Shown here piece after piece: positions 9,384 through 19,000 of a DNA stretch of 64,000 nt (within the stretch, counting starts at the first letter, position 1; every line of letters begins with the position of its first letter). Position numbers and translations under genes: made by a program. The notes below the pieces were generated by a model, which saw only the letters and a list, made by a program, of their open reading frames with translations, made no database searches and was not told where the DNA came from. The stretch comes from Paucibacter sp. B2R-40 (GTDB lineage: Bacteria > Pseudomonadota > Gammaproteobacteria > Burkholderiales > Burkholderiaceae_C). The stretch spans positions 1 through 64,000 of the forward strand of contig NZ_JAJIRP010000003.1 in NCBI RefSeq assembly GCF_025717555.1. The letters are read 5' to 3'.

Positions 9384-9740
9384 TCAGGCCCAGAGAGGCG
9401 GGCCGCGGGCGCCGCGCTTCCAATAGCTGGCGGGCGCGCCATTGACCCAAGGCGTGGCCGCCGGCAGCACATGCATTGGCGCCGTAGCGTCGAGCGAGAA
9501 CTGCCCGCCGGTCGCGTGGTCCTGGCTGAGTTGATCGAACAGCTGGCAACTCAGATCGCCACTTTGATGGCCCCAGCCATCCAATGCCGAGACGCCTTTG
9601 ACCACGCCAACGGTCCCGCCATGCGCGTGTGCATGGCGGTGCAGATGGCCGAGGGTTTGAAAGCTCAACAAGACCAGCGCAAGCCAACAGGCCAGCCAAA
9701 ATTGGCGGGCGGGTGTTGGGGCGTGATGCGGCTGAATCAT
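9384..9740 (-). CDS. Small His-rich membrane-anchored protein (DUF2946-like)
   Basis: This 118-aa protein starts MIQPHHAP, has one hydrophobic segment (about residues 14-30) and then a HLHRHAHAHGG cluster facing the periplasm by the positive-inside rule. A C-terminal tail ends in GPPLWA. His-rich one-TM proteins of this size are common next to metal-uptake TonB receptors. Its position between the receptor and the DUF3299/ABC genes suggests metal sensing, chaperoning or buffering. The function is inferred only from context and His content. Confidence 0.65.
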   Translation of the reverse strand: MIQPHHAPTPARQFWLACWLALVLLSFQTLGHLHRHAHAHGGTVGVVKGVSALDGWGHQSGDLSCQLFDQLSQDHATGGQFSLDATAPMHVLPAATPWVNGAPASYWKRGARGPPLWA

Positions 9741-9808
9741 TGGGGAGCGATTATCGCCGCGCGATCAAGTCAGCCTGACGAAAGGCTTCAAGAGGCGGCA
9801 AAAAACCT

Positions 9809-10321
9809 TCAAGGCTTGAGTGCCTGCCCATCCAACAATCGGTAAAACATGCCGTAAGGGTCGTCGCTCAAGACCGACAACTGGCCCTCGATGGTGATGG
9901 CCTCCAGGCTGTAGCGCACCGGTTGCTTGCTGTGCACCTCGATCAAGCCCTCGGGACCTGCGGGCACGCAAAATGCACAGGAAGTGGGCACGGCGGAGAG
10001 CAAAAAATGCTGCTGTTTATCGCCCGGTTCGAGCGGCATCATGAAACCCTGCACGCGGACTTTTTGTTTGTCCAGCGCGAGCACTCGGGTCGGGAAGACG
10101 GGAATCAGCCTGTTCTTTTCGACCTTGGTTGACACTGAGGACAAGAGAGCCCAGGCCAGCACGCCCTCGCGCTCTTGCAAGGGCTTGATAGGGCTGCGGG
10201 GGTCGTGATAGCCCGGGCCTGTGCCGACCGTCGGGGCAGGCTGAGCGTGGCACAGCGGTGCACCCAACAACGAGCCCAGCACAAGGCAGGCGCGAGCCGC
10301 GACTCGCAACAATTTACTCAT
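9809..10321 (-). CDS. Exported DUF3299 protein
   Basis: The ATG at 10321 gives 170 aa with a signal peptide (MSKLLRVAARACLVLGSLLG, cleavage near CHA-QP). The open frame continues upstream but overlaps the permease. The mature part has the family pattern VQGFMMPLEPGDKQQHFLLS and a CxxC-like SCAFCVPAGPEGLIEV. Such proteins sit beside FtsX-type ABC genes in zinc-regulated loci, for example the Zrg zinc system of Vibrio cholerae from memory. The two cysteines could bind metal or be redox active. It is probably periplasmic. Confidence 0.75.
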   Translation of the reverse strand: MSKLLRVAARACLVLGSLLGAPLCHAQPAPTVGTGPGYHDPRSPIKPLQEREGVLAWALLSSVSTKVEKNRLIPVFPTRVLALDKQKVRVQGFMMPLEPGDKQQHFLLSAVPTSCAFCVPAGPEGLIEVHSKQPVRYSLEAITIEGQLSVLSDDPYGMFYRLLDGQALKP

Positions 10322-10359
10322 AGGTCGTTTCCATAGTGCCTGATTGTGCCCCGCCGGTG

Positions 10360-11556
10360 TTATCTCGGAGCCTGCAGCAAATCGGTGACATCGAGCTTGA
10401 AGGCAGCCCGGGCCGGCCAAGCAGCGGCCAACAGCGCCAAGCCCAGCGCAAGCAAGGGAATCAAGGCCTCCCAGGGTGATAGCCAGGCACCGCTGATGTG
10501 CAACGACTGCTGCCCGGCCAGCAACACGCCCAAGACCGCAGTCAAACCATGGCCCAGGGCCAGCCCCAACAGGGTCGCCATAGCAGCCAGGCCAAGCGCC
10601 TCCAGGCTCACCAGCAGGGCGACCCGCCAAGGCGGCGCGCCCAACATACGCAGCATGGCCAGATCGCTTTGCCGTGCCCGCACCGCATGCAGCAAGGCCA
10701 CAAACACCGAAGCAGCAGCCGCCAGCAGCAAGACCAGCGCAAAGCCCCGCAAGACATCGGTCCCCGCACCCACCATGCGCAGCAAGCGGGCGGTTTCGAG
10801 TGCCGGCGCTGCAGCCTGCAGGCCCGGCTGCGCATTGACCCAACGCGGCATAGAAACCGCCGCCAAGGGGCTGCGGTAGCGCAGCAAAATCAGGGTGATT
10901 TCGCGCTCCTCATCGCTGAGCTCATGGCCAGAGTCGTGATGGCTTTCATGTTGCTGCCACACCGAAGACAGGTCGGTAATCACCAAGCGATCCAGCACGC
11001 TGGCGCTGGCCGCCAGCACCCCCACCACCGTGTAGAGCTGCTCCTCATGCGCGCTGCCTTGCAGGCCCAAGCCATGACTGGCGGAAAAGGTCTGGCCGAG
11101 TTTGAGGCCGGTGCTGGCAGCCACCTCGGCGCCCAGCACGGCCTGCATGGGGCCGCTCCAGGCCTGGCCGCTGGAAAAACGCGCTTGGAAGTGATCCAGA
11201 TACTGCGCCGTGCTGCCGACGATGCGAAAGCCCTGCACGCTATCGCCCAAAGACTGCGGGATGGCTTGCGCCACCAAGGGCTGAGCACGCAGGGTCTGCA
11301 GCGTGTTGAAAGGGATATTGCCGGTCGGCACATCCAGATGAAAAGCGCCCGCCAACATGATCTGCATCGGGCTGCCTTTGGCGCCGACGATCAGGTCGAT
11401 GCCGGCCAGATCACGTCGCATGCCCTGCTCGATCTGCTCGCTGACCAGGAGCACAAAGCAAATCGCCCCCAAGCCTAGACTCAGCAAAAGCAGATTCAGC
11501 GCCGCCGTCAAGGGTTGAGCCCATAGATAGCGCCAGGCCAGTCGCATCAAACTCAT
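10360..11556 (-). CDS. FtsX/MacB-type ABC transporter permease of the metal-type cluster
   Basis: This 398-aa inner-membrane protein has one N-terminal TM, a large periplasmic domain and three C-terminal TMs (about 265-290, 310-335, 350-380), the FtsX/LolC topology. The periplasmic domain contains QQHESHHDSGHEL, a local cluster of five His that could bind metal. It starts ATGA-overlapped with the stop of the ATPase gene and so is translationally coupled to it. Together they form one transporter or mechanotransmission unit. Confidence 0.82.
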   Translation of the reverse strand: MSLMRLAWRYLWAQPLTAALNLLLLSLGLGAICFVLLVSEQIEQGMRRDLAGIDLIVGAKGSPMQIMLAGAFHLDVPTGNIPFNTLQTLRAQPLVAQAIPQSLGDSVQGFRIVGSTAQYLDHFQARFSSGQAWSGPMQAVLGAEVAASTGLKLGQTFSASHGLGLQGSAHEEQLYTVVGVLAASASVLDRLVITDLSSVWQQHESHHDSGHELSDEEREITLILLRYRSPLAAVSMPRWVNAQPGLQAAAPALETARLLRMVGAGTDVLRGFALVLLLAAAASVFVALLHAVRARQSDLAMLRMLGAPPWRVALLVSLEALGLAAMATLLGLALGHGLTAVLGVLLAGQQSLHISGAWLSPWEALIPLLALGLALLAAAWPARAAFKLDVTDLLQAPR

Positions 11557-12239
11557 AGGACTGACGCGCTGGAGGCAGATTTAGGCAGGTGCAATTCCCG
11601 CCAAATTTGATTTTCGCTGGCCAGAAAGCGCTCGGAGATGCGGCTGTCATGTGTCGCCAAGATCAGGGTGGCCGACTGTTCGGCGGCGCTTTGCGTCAAC
11701 AAGTCAATCACCTGCGCGGCGCTGTCATCGTCGAGGTTGGCAGTTGGCTCATCAACCAGCAAGAAACGCGGCCGCCGCATCAAGGCGCGCGCCAATGCCA
11801 CGCGCTGTGCCTGCCCGACACTGAGGCGATGCGGCAAGCGTTTATCCAAGCCGCTCAGGCCCAAGCGCTCCAGCAACTCGGCCGCCCTGCCCGGCTGCGG
11901 ACTCAGCCCGGCAGCGATATAGGGCAGGCTTAAATTCTCTGCCACGCTGAGCGCGGCGCTCAAGTGCAAGCGTTGCGGCACGAACCCGAGGTTGGCACCG
12001 CGCCAAGCGTCCAGCCGGCGCGGCGAGAGCGTCTGCAAGGCAGTCCCGGCCAGCAGCAAGGCACCGGCGGAGGGCGTCAGCAAACCGGCCAACAAAGCCA
12101 GCAAGGTCGATTTACCCGTGCCCGAGCCGCCCCGCAGCAGCAAATGCTGACCAATAGGCAGCGAGAAATCCTCGAACTGCAGCAGCGCACCCTGCCTGTA
12201 GGCGTAGCGTAAATCGGCCCAAGAGACGGCAGCAGTCAC
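11553..12239 (-). CDS. ABC transporter ATP-binding protein (LolD/MacB type)
   Basis: This ATPase has Walker A GGSGTGKST, Q-loop FVPQ, signature LSVGQ (a change from LSGGQ), Walker B FLLVDEP, a D-loop and the H-loop THD. It pairs with the FtsX-type permease downstream, sharing a 4-bp overlap. The start is uncertain: a GTG at 12239 gives MTAAVSWADLRYAY and is preferred. A TTG at 12266 would overlap the msrA stop. It completes the probable metal-related ABC unit. Confidence 0.83.
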   Translation of the reverse strand: MTAAVSWADLRYAYRQGALLQFEDFSLPIGQHLLLRGGSGTGKSTLLALLAGLLTPSAGALLLAGTALQTLSPRRLDAWRGANLGFVPQRLHLSAALSVAENLSLPYIAAGLSPQPGRAAELLERLGLSGLDKRLPHRLSVGQAQRVALARALMRRPRFLLVDEPTANLDDDSAAQVIDLLTQSAAEQSATLILATHDSRISERFLASENQIWRELHLPKSASSASVL

Positions 12240-12262
12240 CAAGCCTGACTCAAGCGGACAAA

Positions 12263-12811
12263 TCAAGCGGGACGCACCAAACGCGCGAAGGTGGCAAGAA
12301 ACTTATCGACCTTGGCGGCCACCACAAAGGCACAGTAACCCTGCTCGGGATTGCGGGCGTAATAGTGCTGGTGATAAGTTTCAGCGGGCCAGTAATTGCG
12401 CTCGGGCAGCAACTCGGTCACGACCCGTCCCTGGTGCACGACCTGGGCTTCGGCCAGCACCTCGCGCGCTACGCTTTCTTGCTCGCTGTTGTGGGTATAG
12501 ATGCCAGAACGGTACTGCGTGCCGACATCGGCGCCCTGGCGGTTCAAGGTGGTGGGGTCATGGATGGCAAAGAATACTTCCAGCAATTCGGTTAGGCTGA
12601 CTTGCGCAGCATCAAAATCAAGCCTCACCACTTCAACATGGCCGGTATTGCCGCCGCAAATTTGTTCATACGTAGGCTGCTGCACATGGCCGTTGCAATA
12701 GCCGGACTCGACCTTGTGCACGCCCTTGACGCGCTCGAAAACCGCCTCGGTGCACCAAAAGCAGCCGCCGCCCAGGGTAATTCGAGACAGGTTCTTAGGC
12801 AATTCGCTCAT
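12263..12811 (-). CDS. msrA: Peptide-methionine (S)-S-oxide reductase MsrA
   Basis: The catalytic GCFWC motif (ITLGGGCFWCTEAVF) and the typical ESGYCNGH, HDPTTLNRQGADVGTQYRS and NYWPAETYHQHY motifs identify MsrA, which repairs methionine-S-sulfoxide in proteins. The ATG at 12811 gives 182 aa starting MSELPKNLSR. An in-frame ATG at 12844 and a TTG at 12889 are alternatives. It is followed by the ABC ATPase gene with little or no gap, so it may be co-transcribed with the metal-type cluster. Confidence 0.94.
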   Translation of the reverse strand: MSELPKNLSRITLGGGCFWCTEAVFERVKGVHKVESGYCNGHVQQPTYEQICGGNTGHVEVVRLDFDAAQVSLTELLEVFFAIHDPTTLNRQGADVGTQYRSGIYTHNSEQESVAREVLAEAQVVHQGRVVTELLPERNYWPAETYHQHYYARNPEQGYCAFVVAAKVDKFLATFARLVRPA

Positions 12812-12885
12812 GGTCTGGCTTGGCTTTCTTTGTGGTGATTGCATCGCAGTGCGCAAAGCATAGCCGAGGCTGGCGTTTAGGCCCG

Positions 12886-15800
12886 TCAATGGGCACTGAG
12901 TTGCAAATCGGCATGAGGTTGCCAGACCGCTTCCGCCGGCGCACTGCTCTCATGCAAACTGGGTGCGCCGAGGAAAATGCGGCTATTGGGCAGACCCTTG
13001 TTGATCAGGGCATCGCGCACCATCACACCGCGCTCCAAGGCCAGCGCCCGCACGCTCGCTTCGCTGACCTCATAACTCGACAGCAACAATGTCCGCATCT
13101 CGGACGCTGGAATATCCTTGCTAAAGCCGATCATGTTCTTGGGCTTGTTGGGTAACTTCGCCGAGTCATAAACCGATTTCAACAAACGCGCCCGGTCGGC
13201 ATCGTTCAAATTCGGGCTCAGCGCTGCTTCGGACTGCTGAGGCGAGCTCGCGTTTGCTTGGCGCTGCAACTCGCGCTGCAGTTCACGTTTACGCTCGGCC
13301 AACAGGGCTGCCTCCAACTGGCGCTCTTGCAGCGCGCCGCGTTCTGCCGCAGGGTCGGCCCAGGCCTTGATCGTCAGTGACAAACCGGGCCGCTCCTCCA
13401 TCATTTTGGCGACGCTATCGAGATTGGCGGGCGCCAGTGCCTCGGCGCTGCCGGGGGCGAACTCGAACCGGCTGAGGTCGGCCTCAGCGCTGCCGCTGAA
13501 AAGCGAAAACGGCGCCGACAAGGCCTTGCCCAGCAGGTTGGCAATGACCTTCCAGATCACCCCGCCGACACTGAACTCGGGCTCATTGATCGAGCCTTTG
13601 ATGGGCACTTCGACGTCGATGACGCCATGCTTGTCCTTCAACAAGGCGACCGCGAACAAGACCGGCAACTTGGTCGCATCCGGGCTTTCGACGCGCTCGC
13701 CAAAGGTCAGCTGGTTCAAGATGATCTGGTTGTTGGCCTGCAAAGCGCCACCCGCGTCGACCTTGTACTGCACCTTGGTCGAGAACTTGCCTCGCTCGAT
13801 CGCATAACCCACATATTTTGCGGCATAGGGTGACAACGGGGCCAACTCGATGTCGGAGGCGGAAGCCCGGATATCCAAGAGCAGGGGCTTGCCGAGCGGA
13901 TTGACATTGCCGACCACGTCCAGCAAACCGGTGCCGGCCACACGTCCCTGCAAGCTCAAGGGTGCCAGCTCGGCTCGCTCCGAGCTGAACGCACCCATGC
14001 TGCCTTGAAGCTCGCTCAGTTGGGCGCTGTAGTTAGGCCGCACGAAACGGTCGTTGAAATCGACCCGGCCTTTGGCGACACGAACCTGCGCGATAGAAAT
14101 CGGCATGTGCGGTGCTGCGCTGGCCGCTGAGTCTTGCGCAGTCGCGGCAGCCTCGGCCACGGCCGCGGCAGGAATTGCAACTTTGCGCTCGACCTGGCCG
14201 ACATCGCGCAAATTGACTTTACCCTGCTCATTGATGATGACCCGGGCAAAGAAGTCGTTCAGGAACACGTCGGCGACCGAAATCTGTGGCGGGCTGCCGG
14301 CCTTGAGTTGCAGCTTGATGCCGTCCAAATTCAAGGCCTGCCAGCTCAGCAGCTCCTCGCCAAGCACATCCTGCCCGTCGACCTCACGCGCTTGATGCAA
14401 AAGCAAATCTGCCACCAACATCTTGGCCGTCGCCTGCGCATTGAGGCCGGCCGGGGTTTGACTCGCATTGAACTGAGCGCGCAGACCCAACTCGCCCTTT
14501 TGCAGATGCAGGCCCCAAGCGGGGTCCAGGTATGGATCCAAAAGATGCAAAGGCATGCGCTCGAGACGCAAACTGCCGCCCGCCGACAGCGGCGACAAAC
14601 TCGCCATACCCTGCCATTGCAGTTGCCCCATGGGGGCTGAGCCGCGCTTGATCGCAGCCAACTTCAAACTCAAATTGACCGGCATCGCCTTGGCCGGATT
14701 CGGCCACGCAAGATTGCGAACATCCAAGTTGATCTGTTCAGCACTCACTGCACTCGGCGCCAAATGGGTGCCTGCGTCCAGCAAACGCAGCATGCCTTGC
14801 TCAAGCTTCAGCCCTTTTAGTTGAAGCGCCCAGGGCGAGCCGGCCGCACCGTCTGAAGGGCGACCCGCAGACTGCTCTTTGACAGGGGGCAGCAGCAAGT
14901 CCTGAAAATTCCACTGCCCGCCTTTGCTACGCGCCAGCTCCAGTGCCGGCCGGCTGAACTTCAAATCACCCACGATGATCTTGCGAGCCGCTAGATCGAC
15001 ATTGAGGCTATCGATATCCATGGCCGCAAGACGCAGCAAAGGTTCGCGCGCCGTCTTGCCACCCAAAGAAAACCCAGTCAATTGCAAGTCAGCCAGCGTC
15101 GCTTGCGCTCTTTGCTCTGGCTTGGGCAGCAACGGCTGCTGCACAGCCAGCCCCCCCTTGCCGGCCAAAATACCGGCCAGCCGCAGCGGCACTCGCCCCG
15201 GCAATTGAGCCTGCAGATAGGGCGTTAGCCATTGCAAATCCAAGTCTTGCCATTGCCAGTCAAAACTCAAACCGTCTGCACCCAGTTTGCCCGCCCCGTC
15301 CAGGCTGGCAGACTTCATCGATGCGGGAGCGCCTTGGGGACGCAATCGCATTGCGAGATTGATCGGCGTCGTGGCATTCAATGGCCAGGCCAAGGCACCC
15401 AACTTAAGTTCAATGTCTTGCACAGTCAAGCCAAGAGCAGGTTTGGTGGACGCATCTTGCCAATCCAGCCCTCCGGCGCTCAGATCGAACCGCTCGATGG
15501 CCAGCAACCAAGGCGCAGCCTTGCTATTGCCAGCAGGCTGATCTTGTCCCTTGTCCTGTTCCTTGGCTTGACCCGACTCAAGCGCCACTCCGGCCAGTTG
15601 CATGCTGCCCCGGCCGTCTTTTGAAATGGACATTTTTGGGGCCACCCATTTGACCGCCCCGAGCTTGACGACCCGATTCAAAGGCTGGACATCCAGCAAC
15701 TGCAGCTCCAACTCGCGCCAGGACAGGCCGGGTGCCGCAGTTGGGGCCTGCAGTTCAAACTGGGCCAATTTAACTTGTCCCGCCAGAGCAACTTCGGGCA

Positions 15801-16644
15801 CCTTGCCAAGCGACTGCTGAAATTTCAGATGCAAGTCTGCATCCACCCGTCCCTGCTTCAAGCGCAGCGGCAAGGCAGCAGGCACATAAGGGGCGTAAGG
15901 AGCCAAATCCAGGCCATCCAATTTGAAATCAAGTGTTGCCACACGCTGCTGCGCAAATGGCAAGGCGCTGCCCTTGGCGCCGAAGGCAACGCCGTTCAAT
16001 CGACCGGACACTTGTGGCTCAACATTGACCTTGACATCGGCCGCCAGGGTCGAAACAAAGGGCAGGTCCAGCAACAAGTGGTCTATTTGGTGGCGACTTG
16101 CTGTGGGCTTGTCATCCAGCAGCACCGCCCCTTGCTGCAAGTCAATGTTGTAGAGCGCGAGCGCCAAGGGCTTGGTATCAGGCTTGGGCTGCGCGGCGGG
16201 CTTGGTGAAACGCTCGATCAAATCATCAATGTCGTAATGGCCGGCCGCCACCCGAGTCAAACGCAGAATTGGTCGCACGAGGGTCAAAGATTCCACCACC
16301 GGGCTGCCAAACCATAGCGAACTGACGGACAGGTTGAGCGTTAGCCTTTCCAGCTCCAGCAGCGCATCTTTTTGTTGGGCCGTGCCCGCAACGGTCAAGC
16401 CCTCCAGCGTCAAGGCCAAGGTCCAGGGCTGAAAGCTCACCGCCCGAACGCTGACGCTGCGGCCCAGCGCCTTGCTCGCCAATTCCACCCCCGTGGACTG
16501 AAGCCAGCGCGGCAAGACGAGCCAAGCAAGCAAGAACACCAAGCCCACAAGACCCAAAATGCCGGCAAGCCATCGCCGCCAAGTCTGCCATGAGCTAGCG
16601 GCCAAGGGCGTATTCGAATTGTTCGGGCTTGTCATCCTGTCCAT
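12886..16644 (-). CDS. Large DUF748 / AsmA-like envelope protein with OmpA-like C-terminus
   Basis: This 1252-aa protein has one N-terminal TM (about 27-48) and a very long periplasmic beta-rich region with repeated LxLxNLxL-type strands, as in AsmA-like proteins thought to move phospholipids between membranes. DUF748 features include the late FAVALLKDKHGVIDVEVPIKG stretch (read as ALLKDKHGVIDVEVPIKGS). The C-terminal part (about 1040 onward, FEFAPGSAEALAPANLDSVA) resembles an OmpA-like domain. The start is at 16644 or 16635. It is a single gene, divergent from the ydcF-like gene. Confidence 0.85.
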   Translation of the reverse strand: MDRMTSPNNSNTPLAASSWQTWRRWLAGILGLVGLVFLLAWLVLPRWLQSTGVELASKALGRSVSVRAVSFQPWTLALTLEGLTVAGTAQQKDALLELERLTLNLSVSSLWFGSPVVESLTLVRPILRLTRVAAGHYDIDDLIERFTKPAAQPKPDTKPLALALYNIDLQQGAVLLDDKPTASRHQIDHLLLDLPFVSTLAADVKVNVEPQVSGRLNGVAFGAKGSALPFAQQRVATLDFKLDGLDLAPYAPYVPAALPLRLKQGRVDADLHLKFQQSLGKVPEVALAGQVKLAQFELQAPTAAPGLSWRELELQLLDVQPLNRVVKLGAVKWVAPKMSISKDGRGSMQLAGVALESGQAKEQDKGQDQPAGNSKAAPWLLAIERFDLSAGGLDWQDASTKPALGLTVQDIELKLGALAWPLNATTPINLAMRLRPQGAPASMKSASLDGAGKLGADGLSFDWQWQDLDLQWLTPYLQAQLPGRVPLRLAGILAGKGGLAVQQPLLPKPEQRAQATLADLQLTGFSLGGKTAREPLLRLAAMDIDSLNVDLAARKIIVGDLKFSRPALELARSKGGQWNFQDLLLPPVKEQSAGRPSDGAAGSPWALQLKGLKLEQGMLRLLDAGTHLAPSAVSAEQINLDVRNLAWPNPAKAMPVNLSLKLAAIKRGSAPMGQLQWQGMASLSPLSAGGSLRLERMPLHLLDPYLDPAWGLHLQKGELGLRAQFNASQTPAGLNAQATAKMLVADLLLHQAREVDGQDVLGEELLSWQALNLDGIKLQLKAGSPPQISVADVFLNDFFARVIINEQGKVNLRDVGQVERKVAIPAAAVAEAAATAQDSAASAAPHMPISIAQVRVAKGRVDFNDRFVRPNYSAQLSELQGSMGAFSSERAELAPLSLQGRVAGTGLLDVVGNVNPLGKPLLLDIRASASDIELAPLSPYAAKYVGYAIERGKFSTKVQYKVDAGGALQANNQIILNQLTFGERVESPDATKLPVLFAVALLKDKHGVIDVEVPIKGSINEPEFSVGGVIWKVIANLLGKALSAPFSLFSGSAEADLSRFEFAPGSAEALAPANLDSVAKMMEERPGLSLTIKAWADPAAERGALQERQLEAALLAERKRELQRELQRQANASSPQQSEAALSPNLNDADRARLLKSVYDSAKLPNKPKNMIGFSKDIPASEMRTLLLSSYEVSEASVRALALERGVMVRDALINKGLPNSRIFLGAPSLHESSAPAEAVWQPHADLQLSAH

Positions 16645-16755
16645 CCATCGTCAGCAAGGCACAATTATTGAATGTAATCGACCCATGGCACTGCTTTGAT
16701 GGGCCGTTAGTAGTTAGTTTTCACAGCCTGATTTGCCGTCGTTATTGGACCAATT

Positions 16756-17568
16756 TTGAATCTTGTCTCGCTCCTTCACCAAATCAAGCCATTTGCCTTG
16801 ACCTTGGCGCTGCCACCGGTGCCATTTCTATTGATGATCCTGCTCGGCACGCTGCTGCTGCGTCGCTCGAGTAAACACAAAATTGGCGCGCAACTGGCGA
16901 TAGGTCTAGGGGTACTGGGCATCTGGTTCAGCGCCAGCGAGGCAGTTGGGCAGTTGCTCTCGCGGCAACTGCTACATGCTCCGGGCGCGCTCAGCGAACA
17001 AGAGATTGCGTCTCTTGCCCTTCGCAGCCAAACCCAGGCTGACGTGGCCGTGCTGGTACTGGGCGGAGGGGCGCGCCAATATGTGCCCGAATACGGCGGT
17101 CCGAGCTTGAACGCCATCAGCCTGGAGCGACTGCGCCTGGGCGTGTGGCTGGCAAGGAAGATCCAGGCACCGCTGGGCTTTTCCGGCGGCATTGGCTGGA
17201 CGGCCAAGCACTTGGCGGACAGTGAGGCCTCGATTGCCAAGGCGAGCGCTCAAACTGAGTTTGGCATCACCTTGCGCTGGGTCGAAGGAGGCTCGCGCGA
17301 CACACGCGAAAACGCCGCGCTCAGCCTGCAAATGCTACGCGCCGATGGCATCAAGAAAATCATCTTGGTGACCCATGAGCAGCATATGCCGCGCTCATTG
17401 AGAGCGTTCAAGGCAGTGGCCCAGGACGACATGGAAATCCAAGCCGCCCCGGTCGGACTGCTGCGCGACGGGATGTCCGAGCTGCTTGATTGGGCACCGT
17501 CGGGCGACGGCTTCTTGCGAGTGCGCTACGCGATCTACGAATGGATTGGACTTCTGACCGGCCATTGA
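16756..17568 (+). CDS. YdcF/ElyC-family (DUF218) membrane protein
   Basis: This 270-aa protein has two N-terminal TM segments (about 10-35 and 45-60) and a DUF218 domain: VAVLVLGGGARQ, SLERLRLG, FSGGIGW, EGGSRDTRENA and IILVTHEQHMPRS. ElyC and YdcF homologues act in envelope or peptidoglycan-lipid carrier metabolism. The start is TTG (16756), because the first in-frame ATG would cut into the first membrane segment. It is divergent from the DUF748 gene. Confidence 0.82.
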   Translation: MNLVSLLHQIKPFALTLALPPVPFLLMILLGTLLLRRSSKHKIGAQLAIGLGVLGIWFSASEAVGQLLSRQLLHAPGALSEQEIASLALRSQTQADVAVLVLGGGARQYVPEYGGPSLNAISLERLRLGVWLARKIQAPLGFSGGIGWTAKHLADSEASIAKASAQTEFGITLRWVEGGSRDTRENAALSLQMLRADGIKKIILVTHEQHMPRSLRAFKAVAQDDMEIQAAPVGLLRDGMSELLDWAPSGDGFLRVRYAIYEWIGLLTGH

Positions 17569-17638
17569 GCAAACTCCCGCTCGGGCAACTCGGTCAGACA
17601 CAGCTGGCTCATGCCTTCGGCTGAACCAGCCCTGGCGC

Positions 17639-18970
17639 TCAGCCCTTGACCGCTTCGGCCAGCCGTTCAGCGCAGCGCTGTGCCATCGCGCCGTCGCTGG
17701 CCTCAACCATCAAACGCAACAAAGGCTCGGTTCCCGAGGCGCGAATCAGCACCCGGCCGCGGTCCGCCAACTCGGCCGTGACTTCGGCTTGTACGCGAGC
17801 CAGTTGGGCATTGCTCTTCCAGTCTTGGCCGGGCTGCAGGCGAACATTGATCAAGACTTGCGGAAACAATGTGACCGGCGCCAATAGCTCGGACATGCTC
17901 TTGCCGGTGCGCATCACGGCCTGAAGAATCAGCAGCGCGCTGACGATGCCGTCACCGGTGGTGTGTTTGTCCAAAGCCAAGAGGTGGCCCGAGCCTTCAC
18001 CGCCCAACTGCCAACCGCGTGCGCTGAGTTCTTCCAGCACATAACGGTCGCCCACCTTGGCACGCACAAATTCCACATCCAGCGCCTTGATCGCCAGCTC
18101 GACCGCCATATTCGTCATCAAGGTGCCGACAGCGCCGGGCACAGAGCCTCCTTGCGCCAAGCGGTCTGCAACCATCAAATACAGCAGCTCATCGCCGTTG
18201 TACAAACGCCCTTGCGCGTCAACGAGTTGCAAGCGATCGGCGTCACCGTCCAGCGCCACACCGTAGTGCGCACCATGCTCTTTGACGGCAGCAACCAAGG
18301 CCGCCGGTGACGTCGCGCCACAGCCGTCATTGATATTGAAGCCATTGGGGCTGCAGCCAATCGAGATCACTTCTGCGCCCAACTCATGGAACACGTCGGG
18401 TGCCACGTGATAGGCCGCGCCATTGGCTGCATCGATGACGATCTTCAGGCCTTTGAGGCTGAGATCTTGGCCAAAGCTGTTCTTGCAAAACTCGATATAG
18501 CGGCCACGCGCTTCGGCAATCCGGCGCGCGCGGCCCAGGTTGGCCGAATCAATCCAGGTGGGCGGATCTTCCAGCGCCAATTCAACCGCCTGCTCCCAAG
18601 CGTCGGAGAGCTTCTCGCCTTTGGCAGAGAAGAATTTGATGCCGTTGTCGGCAAACGGGTTGTGCGAGGCACTGATCACCACGCCCAGATCCTGGCGCAG
18701 CGCGCGGGTCATATAGGCCACGCCGGGTGTCGGCAAGGGGCCGGTCAGCAGGACATCAACGCCGGCCGAAGCAAAGCCTGCCTCAAGAGCCGACTCGATC
18801 ATGTAGCCGGAGATACGCGTATCTTTGCCGATCAAGACGCTGGGGCGCCCACCGTTTTTGCGCAAAACTTGCCCAACCGCATGACCAAGACGCAACATGA
18901 AATCAGGTGTGATCGCGCCTTGACCAACCGTGCCACGAATACCATCGGTACCAAAATACTTACGGCTCAT
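17639..18970 (-). CDS. glmM: Phosphoglucosamine mutase
   Basis: This 443-aa enzyme converts glucosamine-6-phosphate to glucosamine-1-phosphate for UDP-GlcNAc, peptidoglycan and LPS synthesis. It has N-terminal [13 protein letters not shown], the phospho-Ser in VISASHNP (S102), the metal loop DGDADR, the sugar loop GEGSGH and the C-terminal phosphate-binding [11 protein letters not shown] strong AGGGAAG ribosome site precedes the ATG. It lies downstream of folP, as in many proteobacteria. A 9-bp imperfect hairpin follows near 17601-17628. Confidence 0.97.
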   Translation of the reverse strand: MSRKYFGTDGIRGTVGQGAITPDFMLRLGHAVGQVLRKNGGRPSVLIGKDTRISGYMIESALEAGFASAGVDVLLTGPLPTPGVAYMTRALRQDLGVVISASHNPFADNGIKFFSAKGEKLSDAWEQAVELALEDPPTWIDSANLGRARRIAEARGRYIEFCKNSFGQDLSLKGLKIVIDAANGAAYHVAPDVFHELGAEVISIGCSPNGFNINDGCGATSPAALVAAVKEHGAHYGVALDGDADRLQLVDAQGRLYNGDELLYLMVADRLAQGGSVPGAVGTLMTNMAVELAIKALDVEFVRAKVGDRYVLEELSARGWQLGGEGSGHLLALDKHTTGDGIVSALLILQAVMRTGKSMSELLAPVTLFPQVLINVRLQPGQDWKSNAQLARVQAEVTAELADRGRVLIRASGTEPLLRLMVEASDGAMAQRCAERLAEAVKG

Positions 18971-19000
18971 TGTGAGCTTCCCTTTTAGAAAGATATTGCA

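Noticed and set aside
7181-12266. Zur-binding palindrome upstream of the metal-type genes
   Set aside because: I searched the gaps at 9293-9383, 9741-9808 and 10322-10359 by eye and found no convincing AT-rich palindrome.
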